In this document: positions 1 through 9,000 of the stretch, in pieces
How positions within the stretch are numbered: the stretch's first letter is position 1
Layout: the number at the start of each line of letters is the position of its first letter
Source of the DNA: Kiritimatiellota bacterium
GTDB lineage: Bacteria > Verrucomicrobiota > Lentisphaeria > Oligosphaerales > JAADHN01
Length of the DNA: 45,642 bases
Assembly (NCBI GenBank): GCA_013151865.1
Contig: JAADHN010000157.1
Coordinates: 1 to 45,642, forward strand
Reading direction: 5' to 3'
The notes under the pieces: generated by a model
Told to the model about the DNA's origin: nothing
The model's database searches: none
What the model saw: only the letters and a program-made list of their open reading frames with translations
Translations under genes and position numbers: made by a program

Positions 1-3000
1 GCAGAAATGGTTCCTGAGTTCAGATGTAAATAGCGTCAACCGCCCGGCCACGCCGATCCTGGCCGCAAAAACCCGGGCAAGATCGAGGACGCGGAAACTG
101 ACCTTACTCCCAACAGCCCGGCCCATTTGTGAAATCAGGGAAACAGCACCCCTGGCGGCGCGAACCCCCGTGCCGTACGCAAACGAGACGGCCGTCTTGA
201 AAGACGGCCCGAATCGTGCGCCCGCCCATCTGCCCGCACTGAATACCGCCTTGCCAAGAAACGGCGCCACGATGCCGGTGATGACCAGCGCCGCGAAGAA
301 CTGCCGCATCGCTCGAGGGTCGTCAAAACCGAGGGCCAACAGGGAACCAATCAGTCTGAGTCCTTGAAGAATCATCTGATTTCTCAAATGGAACATTCGG
401 ATGGCGTCGAGGTCGCTTCGGGCGAGGATCAAGAGAGCATCCTGGATCGCATTGGTCTTTTTCATTGCCGCATACATGTTCATTGCTGCCGGCTGAATAG
501 CCCCTTCCAGTGACGCGGCAATGCTCACGCCTGAAAGCAGGCCCGAAAGCGTCATCATTCCACTCGGGTCCAAGGCGTTCGCCGGGTCGCTTGCGGCGTA
601 GGCGAAGCGGTGGAGGGAGGTCGGGGCCGAAGGGCTGCCGGGATACGGGTCCATGCGTGTGAAGGCCCCGAGGGCGGGGGCGTACCAGCGGGCGCGAAGA
701 TACTCGAAGCCGAGAAGGGAATCGAAGTGCTCGCCGGTGTAAAGGTGCGGGGTTCGCGGCGGAGTCACAGCGTTCGGTTGCGGAGTCCGCACATTGCCCC
801 AGGCGTCGTACCGGAAGCGGTCGGTGAGCGCGCCGGTTGCGTCGGTCAGCAGGCGGGTGGAGCCGTGACCGTCCGGAAGGAGCCAAGACGTGCCACCTGC
901 GTCGGTCTGAGCCAGGATTCGGTCGCCGATGGTGTACGAGCGGTCCAGGCCGGCGGCGGTGGTTTCTTCGAGGGCCTGGGTGTAACCGGTCGGGTTTTCG
1001 GCGTCCGGCAAAAACGTGCGGGACCGGTCCACAGGAGCGCCGCCGTCCACGCTCAGGGTTGCGTCTTCGGCGATGCGAAAGCCGCTGGCGTCGTATCGGC
1101 ACGAGGTCGCGATATCGACCGTGTGCTCGGCGTCGCCCGCGTCCTTGTCGAACCGATGGATTGCAGCCCAAACCAGGCGCTCCTCGAGGCTGTACTCGTA
1201 TGCGGCGTGTTCGCCGGTGGTTGCGTTCTGTTCGAACGTCAAGGAACCGTTGGCGTCGTAATCATACGCGGTAACGCCTTTCGATGCAAGCGATGACGCG
1301 GCGGTCAGGAGTTGGTCGTTCGGGTTATAGACGTAGGCGACGGTTTCGGGCAGGCCGTCGCGGTTGCGGTCGGTTTCGGTCCGAATGCGGTTGCCGCAGA
1401 GGTCGTAGGTGTAAGACGCGGAGAAACCGGAAGCCGAACCCGACACGGACGGGACGCCTGTGGTGCTCTCCCGTGTGAGTCGGTTGAGAGCGTCGTAGGC
1501 GTAAGAGACTGTCGTGGTTCGGAGCGCATCGCTCCCTCTGATCTTCTCCTGGACGCCGGTGCGGCGGCCGTCGGGGCCGAGGGTGTAGTCGAAGGCGGCA
1601 AGGATGTCGCCGGCGGCGTTGACATGGGTGACGCTGCCGAGCCGACCGGCGTTGTCGTACGCGTAAGTGGTGAGGACGTCGTTGGGGCGGAGCACGGCAG
1701 CGGTGCGGTCGGTGTCGGTGTATTGGTATGCCGTGACTTGCGGATCGACCAGGGCCTGGCCGTTGCGTTTGGCGACCGTAACGCCGATGAGGCGCCCGAG
1801 CGCATCGTAAGCGTATGCGGTATCAGTGTTCGCGGTCCATGTCCGGGTGCGGCGGCCGGTGACACGGTCATACTCGTAATGCACGGTCCCTTCGGGAGAG
1901 GCGACCTGAAGCAAACAGTCCCGATCGTCGTAGGTGAAATCAGTAATGCGGAGGGTACGGGGGCCCCTGGAGGACGCATTGCCGCGGGGAACTCGACGCA
2001 ATGCAACACGCCCCGAGGGTGGGGCCCGGGGTCTGCTCTCCGTGATGCGGGACTGCCGGCCGCAATCGTCGTAAGTGTAGACGATTTCTTCGTCCGGAGC
2101 AGGGAGAACGGGCATGTTTTCGGCGGGAGCGCCAAGCAGCGGATTGGGAAAGGCGAGTCCTTCGAGCGTGCCGGCGCCGAAGAGTTGCTTGCGCCGAATG
2201 CGCCCGAGAGAGTCGTAAACGCAAAGGGTGAGTTGGCCCTTGAAATCGAACCGATGGGTGAGTTGGCCGAAGCGATTGTAATGGCTGGTCTCGGTCTGTC
2301 CCATGGGCAGTGTGCGGGAAGTGCGGCGACCGCGCGAATCGGAGGTGAAACGGGTGACACGCCCTTTCGGGTCGGCGATGGAGCGGAGGCGACCGTAGGC
2401 ATCGTATTCGTACTCGTATCGGGGACGGACGGTCGCGTCCGTGTCCGGATCGACAACCGGGGGCAGGAGGACGGCGGTGAGGCGACCCTGGACGTCGTAC
2501 TCGAAGTTGCGGGTATTGCCGTTGGCGTCGGTTTCGGCCCTGCGACGCCCGCATTTGTCGTAGGAGGTCGACGTGGTTGCATCGGTGGGGAGAATGGTTC
2601 GCGTGCGGCGGCCACAGGCGTCGTAGACGAAACGAGTCTCCGCGCCGTGCGGGTCGCGGACCAGGACTTGGCGACCCGCGGCATCGAACTCGTACTCCGT
2701 GCGGCTCACGAATTCGAGGCCTTCGCCACGGGTCGTCGACGGCACGAGGCGAACGACGGCGGTCCGGCGACCCGCCAAATCGTATTCATAGCGGTGGACG
2801 GCCCCGGAGCCGTCGGTTTCCTCGATTACCCGACCTGCGGCGTCGTAGGTTCGGGAAGTGGTCGAGCGGACGGCGGCGGCGGAGATAAAGACGGAACGCA
2901 CCGCGCCAATCTCTCTGTCGCGCATCGCAGGCGGAACGCCTGCGCCACTTCCCGTGCCACGCTGTTGCACGAGTTCGATCACGGCGTTTTCGAGTTGTTC

Positions 3001-6000
3001 CGTGCGCACGGCGTGGCCCAAAGCATCGAACACAGTGCGGGTTGCGACGGGGAACGTCACGGATACGGACGGTGCGGCGCCCGGGCCGCCAGGGACGGAA
3101 GCGCGGCGGGTGCTGACAACGGCGCGCCCGTTTTCATCGTAGACGGCGCGGGTGACGGTGCCGTCCGGATAAAGGGTTTGGACAAGGTTGCCTCGAGCGT
3201 CGTAGGTCATTTCGGTGACATTGCCGAACATGTCGGTCGTGCGGACGGGCTTGTCGGCGGCATCGTATTCAGTGGTAGAGACATTGCCGTCCGGATCGAC
3301 GGTTTGGACGAGACGGCCGGCGGCATCATACACGGCGCGGCTTGCGACAATGCGGACATCGGTGGGATCGTCGGGGTTCACCCACTGCCAGGAAATACCG
3401 GTTTGATTGCCGTCGGCGTCGTAAGAGAAGTTGCGGGTGACGCCGTTGGCGTCGATCACGGAGGCCAGGTTTCCGGTCCGGTCGAACGCGAACTCCGCAA
3501 CGCGGTTGCCCGCCGCATCGAACCAGGCGACGGGCAGTCCGTCCCGGTCGTATTCGGTGCGGGCGGTGTTGCCGAGTGCGTCGGTGACGGCCACGAGATT
3601 ACCGTCGGCATCGTACGTGTTGGTGGTGGTGTTTCCGAGGGGGTCGGTCGTGCTCAAGACATTTCCGTAACTGTCGTAGACATAGGTCGTAGTGTTACCC
3701 AACGGGTCCGTGATGCTGGTGCGGTTTCCCTCCGCGTCCCAAGTGTGGGAAACCGTGTGTCCCAAGGGGTCGGTGACGGTGAGTTCGTTCCCGGCGTCAT
3801 CGTAGGTGCGGGTGGTGCGGTTGCCGAGCGCGTCCACGGTCATGGTGACATTGCCACGGGCGTCGTAGACATAGGCGGTCGGATTGCCCATGCGGTCGGT
3901 GACGGTTTCGACGCGCTCGGCGAGATTGTGATCCAGTTCGATGCGATTGCCGTCGGCGTCCAGGAGTGCGACGAGGCGTCCGTCGGCATCGACTTCGGTG
4001 CGGAGCGGAGCAATACCGCGCGCGTCTTTGATGCCGGTGATGTAGTGCGGGAAGTCCGGAGCCTCGTACAGGTACTCGACAGTGCGATACGCGGGCGATG
4101 TGGGATCGGTGCGGTCTACAAGGCGTTCGACTTTGACGAGATTGCCGTTGGCGCCGTACGTATAGCGGACCGTAGGCGGGCCGGACGGCTTGCCTTCGGC
4201 GTCGAGCGCACTTCGGGCGTACACGGCGGTGATTCGGCCCGAAGCGTCGCGTTCGAACACGACGGCGACGGTTTTCTCGCCTGCGGCGTTGTAATGGTCG
4301 ACGCCGGAACCGTCGGGTCGGAACTCGATCCGTGCGCCGCTGCGCGCCTCGATTCGGCGCAGGTGCGCCGTTCCCCAGGTCTGGATGTAGGGTACGGTCG
4401 CGGTCCAGGCGTCCTCGAAGAACGCGCCGGTGTCTTCGCGGTCGATGATATAGCGCGTACCGTCTTTCATGGTGAGGACAAATCCGGGGAATTCGAAATT
4501 GTCCATGGGGGTTTCGAGTCCGGCGGCTTCCCAGTACGGATCGAGACCCGGCAGGGCAATAATTTTCGGGGAACAGGTCGGTTCGAGCGCTGCGTGCACG
4601 CCGGGGCCGGGTTTCCACGCGGCCCGATAGGTGAACCAGCCGGCCGGTTGGATGCGATAGTAGAACGTGGTGCGGCGGCCGTTGGGGAGCGTGAGGGTGA
4701 CGTCGCGTCCGCCGCCGTTGCGTTTTGAGAACGGATTGCCGTCGGTATCCTGGGTCGAAGCACGCCGCTCATCGATTTCCATCCGAATATCCGAGACGGC
4801 CATGGCCCAGCCGGGCCCGAAATCGCCCTGCTCTCCCGTGTTGGCGACGATCGAGTCGTACGACCGGGCCACGATGATCGAAAGACCGGGCAGAGGCACG
4901 GTCAAGTCCTGCTGACTGAACCGGAACGCGCCCACCTTGAGTTGAGAATCGAGCGCAATCGGTACGGACGCAGTTGCGGAATCCGCACCGCCGTAGACGG
5001 TGAGCACGAGGTCGTACACGCCGTTGGGCACGAGAGTGAAGTCGAGTGTCCCGAACGCGCGTTGGGCGTCGGCGGGCAACGTATCGCCGGCGTTGTGCAG
5101 CACGCGGCCCGTGTGCCGGCCCGAAGCGTCGGCATCGGGCGTCACGTTGCGGACGAGTATGCCGTCGGGTCTGCATAATTCGATCTTCCACGACACGGCG
5201 TCCGCGGCGTCGGGATCATCGGCAGTCCCCTGCAGTTCGAGGAGTCCGTCGCGGATGCGCACCGGCGGCTGCGAGCCGTCGTCGAGAAGTGCGGGCAAGT
5301 CGAGATTGACGAATTCCGCAATTGGGGGGCCGGTGACCAGGTCTTTTGTGAAACTCGCGGTCGAGACGCTGTCGACCCCGCGGACATCGAGTTCGACGGT
5401 GAACGCGCCGTCGCGGTACGGGGTCAGGTCGATGCTCCGATGGATGGCCGCGGAATGTCCGGTGATGTCGGGGATGGTCGCCGGGCCATGGAAGCGAATG
5501 CGCCAGTCGGCGGCGGCGCGCAGGAGCGCGTGCACGGTGATGTTTGCGCCGGTGGGCAGGCCCGGGACGATCTGCTGCGGGGTGATGATGAAGCGGCGGA
5601 CGGGGTTATCGGTAAGGATTCGATGGGGTGCGGAGTCCGCCAGATTTCCGGCGACGTCCGCGGCGCACGCCAAGATGGTATGGGCGCCGTCGCCCAGGAG
5701 TTCCGGCGAGAGGACGACATCAAGCAGGGCTGCGCCGGTCGGGGCGCTGATTGCCGCGATCTCGGCGCCGTCGAGCAGGACGGCGATACGGCGGATGCCG
5801 GAGTCGTCTGCGGCGGCGACATGGACTTGGACGGGACCGGTGACCGGACCGGTTGCGGAGTCCGCGGATGTAGTGAGCGCGACAGTTGGAGGGACGGCGT
5901 CCGGAGTAGCGGTGCGATTGACGGCGAGCAAGGCGACAGTGCGATTTCCGTCGCGATCTTCGGCCCAGACCTCGACCCGGTGGTTTCCACCGATGATTAC

Positions 6001-9000
6001 GGCGGGATCGATATCGGTTTCGAGTCTGCCCTCGGTCGTGCCGACGGCAAATGTTTGCAATGCCGTGGATGCGCCGTCCACAAGACAGTCGATGCGGGCG
6101 AGATCATGGTTGTCCACCGCGCGGGCGACGATGTGTGCGGGGTTGGCGGCCGTTGCGAAGTCGGGCGCGCCGACGGTGAGCGTGGGCGGGGTGGCGTCCG
6201 GGACGATTTGACTGGTGAGGAACGTGAACGTCGAAGATTGCGCTGTATTCCCGGCAGCGTCCGTGGCCGAGGCCCCGAGGGTATGCACGCCGTCCGCCAG
6301 TTTGGTGCAATCGATTTGGTAGTCGAGAGAGCTGCGACCCGGGTCTGTCCGCGCCGCGGTTTGGTTGTCGAGCAAGAGTTCGATGGACGTGATGCCGCCG
6401 GCGTCCACGGCGCTGACGGAGACCGGGACCTTACCGCGCAGCACGCCGGCGTCGGGTTCGACAGGTGGGCCGGAGAGCCTGATTTCGGGGGGCGTCGCGT
6501 CCGGGGCGGGGTGGTTGACGGCGAACGTCCCGGCGGTGCGGGTGATGCTCGTGTTTCCGGCCTTGTCCGCGACGGAGAGCAGGGCGTAATATGTGCCGTT
6601 GGGCAGGCGGGTTTCATTGATCGTCAGGAACCGGGCGTCGGTGACCGGCAGATTGCCTTCGGTCGGGAGGAGGTCGGCCGGATCGAGCGCGGCGACGGGT
6701 GCGTCCGTGGCGGCGTCACGGAGTTCGAGGGTCCATGCGTCGAGATTGGCGTCGTCGGCCGTGCCGCGGAAGGTGAACACAGTCGTGCCGTGGCTGGTGC
6801 GAGAATCGAGGCTGAGTACCGCAGCGGGCGGCGTGGCATCAAGCACCACGGCGTCGCCGACTGCCGCCGCGCCTTCCCCCTGGACGGCGAGGGTCCAAAG
6901 GCATGGGCCGTCCGGAGCGAGCGCGCCCGCGGCGTTGCGTCCGTCCCATTGAACACGGACGATGTTCGGGTTGCCCGCATCGGCACCGAGATTGTCGCCC
7001 GGGGTGAACGTGCGGAGTTCGCGGCCTTGGGCGTCGGTGATGCGCAGAGTCCAGGCGGTCGCATTGAGCACGGTTGCGGTGAGCGCAAAGGCGTCCTGGA
7101 CACCGTCGTCATTCGGAGAGAAGAGGTTGGATGGCGAATGCACGTTTACGATCAGAGGCTGTTTGGACACGGTTTCGATCCGGCCCCAGAGCGCGATGGC
7201 CGCCGCGGTGAGTTTGAGTGCGGAGACCGCGGGACGCACGGGTGCATCGGAGGCGACTGCACGGTCCGGCATGGCGAGGAAGTTCTTGATGTGCGCCATA
7301 GCGGGGACGTACGAGACGCCCGTGCTGAATGTGGCGTCGTGGAGCGCCGCGAGCCAAGCGTGTGCGGCGGTTGCGAAGTTCGCGGGGGTTTCCGGCAGCG
7401 CGGCCGGATCGAGCAGGTCCGGCACGAGCGTCGGGGCCGAAACCGGGGCGGTGGCAGCCCCGGCAGTGCGGACGGCGCCGGAGTCGGCGTCGATCAGCAT
7501 CAAGTCCGTGGCGCCGTCCGCGGGGTAGACGGCAACGACCGACTCGAAGCGTCTGCCGGCTGCGGCGACCGACGTGCGCGGAAAGACAACCGTGGCGCCC
7601 TGGTTGAGGGCACCGAGCACGACACTGCGTCCCGCCGCGTCGAGATCGAGGCCGAGGCCGTCGAATACGCTGTCGTCGAGGGGTGTGGCGGGTAGGATGT
7701 CGTCCGGTCCCGGGGTTGGAACGAGACCGATAATGGGAATCAACGCAGCGGAAGCGGCGGCGAGGAGCTGCAGCGGCGAGGCGGCCGGTGTCCCGGTCAT
7801 TTGCCGAAGCGTGTTTGCGGCGAGCACGGAGCCGACGAGGGCGTCGAGAATGGGAAAAACGGCAGCGGCCAGCGCGCGGTCCGCGGCGGGACCGCCCTCG
7901 GACCCCGGATGAAACACGTCGGCGTCCGGAAGCGAGAGCGGCGAAACGGTGAAGGCGCTGCGCACGATCCGCAGATCGATGGGGCCGGGTTCGACGGTGA
8001 ACGGTAGATCGTAGAGCGTCTCGACCCGGAACCCGGTGGAAACGCGAATGAGCGACGGCCGACGCAGGACGAACAGGTTCAGGAGGCCCGCAGTGACCGG
8101 GGTGAAGCGGTCGGCTTGGTAAAAGCAAGCACGACCGACGGCATCGAGGAATTGATCGAGGCCCGCGTTTCTGCTCGGGAGTTCGGCATCGGCGGCGGCG
8201 ATATCGACGGCGGCGATGCGTCCGGCATCGAAAACAAACGCGGCGAGCGCCCCCGCCGGGAGCCGGTCTCCGACGCGTCGAGTGCGGCGCGCGTCGGGGT
8301 TGGGAAACAGCGCGGGGTCGGCCCCCGCGCCGAGGAACCGCCAGTCGAGGCGGACGTTGGCCCCGAGCTTGATCGGTCGCGCACCCCCGGCGACGGGCTC
8401 TCCGTCGAGAAGGAGACGGGGGAGGACCCGAACGCGCCAAGCGGGGAATGGGCCTTGTGGGCCGGCCGCCGTCCATGCCTGGATCTCCGCGCAGTCGGCG
8501 TCCGTGGCGGCGGTCCAGGCAAGCGTGAGGCGGTGATCCAGGACGCTTGCCTGGAGTGCGTCCCAAGTCAGCAGCTCATGGCCGAATCGGTCGGTGATCG
8601 CGAGAGACACGCGCGCAGTGAGTGCCTCGGGAATCGTGGCCCAAGCGCCGCCGCGGGCCTCGATCCGATAGAGGTCGGCACAGGGAAGGAGGCCGCAGGA
8701 TTCATCCACAATGACCCGCCGGCGAAAGACGGTGTCGAGGGTGAGTTCGTCGTGGGTCATACGGTCGTAGATGCGCTGGGCGGCATCGGCTACGTGGTCG
8801 AGAATGAAGTTCCGAGGCAAGCTCGTGACGTTATCGTCGCCCGGCAAAGGCGACCCGTTGGCGAGGCCGGGGGTTTCCGGTAGGATGTCGCGGACCGTTG
8901 CGGCGCGCACGTTGGCGCGGAAAGCGGCGGTATCGAGGCCGATATCGGCTTCGAGGTTGCGAACCCCGCGGAGTGGGATGAACGTGTGCTGTTTGAACGA

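Noticed and set aside
1312-7695. Very long open frames on the plus strand (for example 1312-4728 and 5440-7695)
   Set aside because: They are antisense to the RHS gene, whose minus frame is unbroken for 10.2 kb and has recognisable domains. Their translations are low-complexity Gly/Val/Arg and arise from G+C-rich codon structure.
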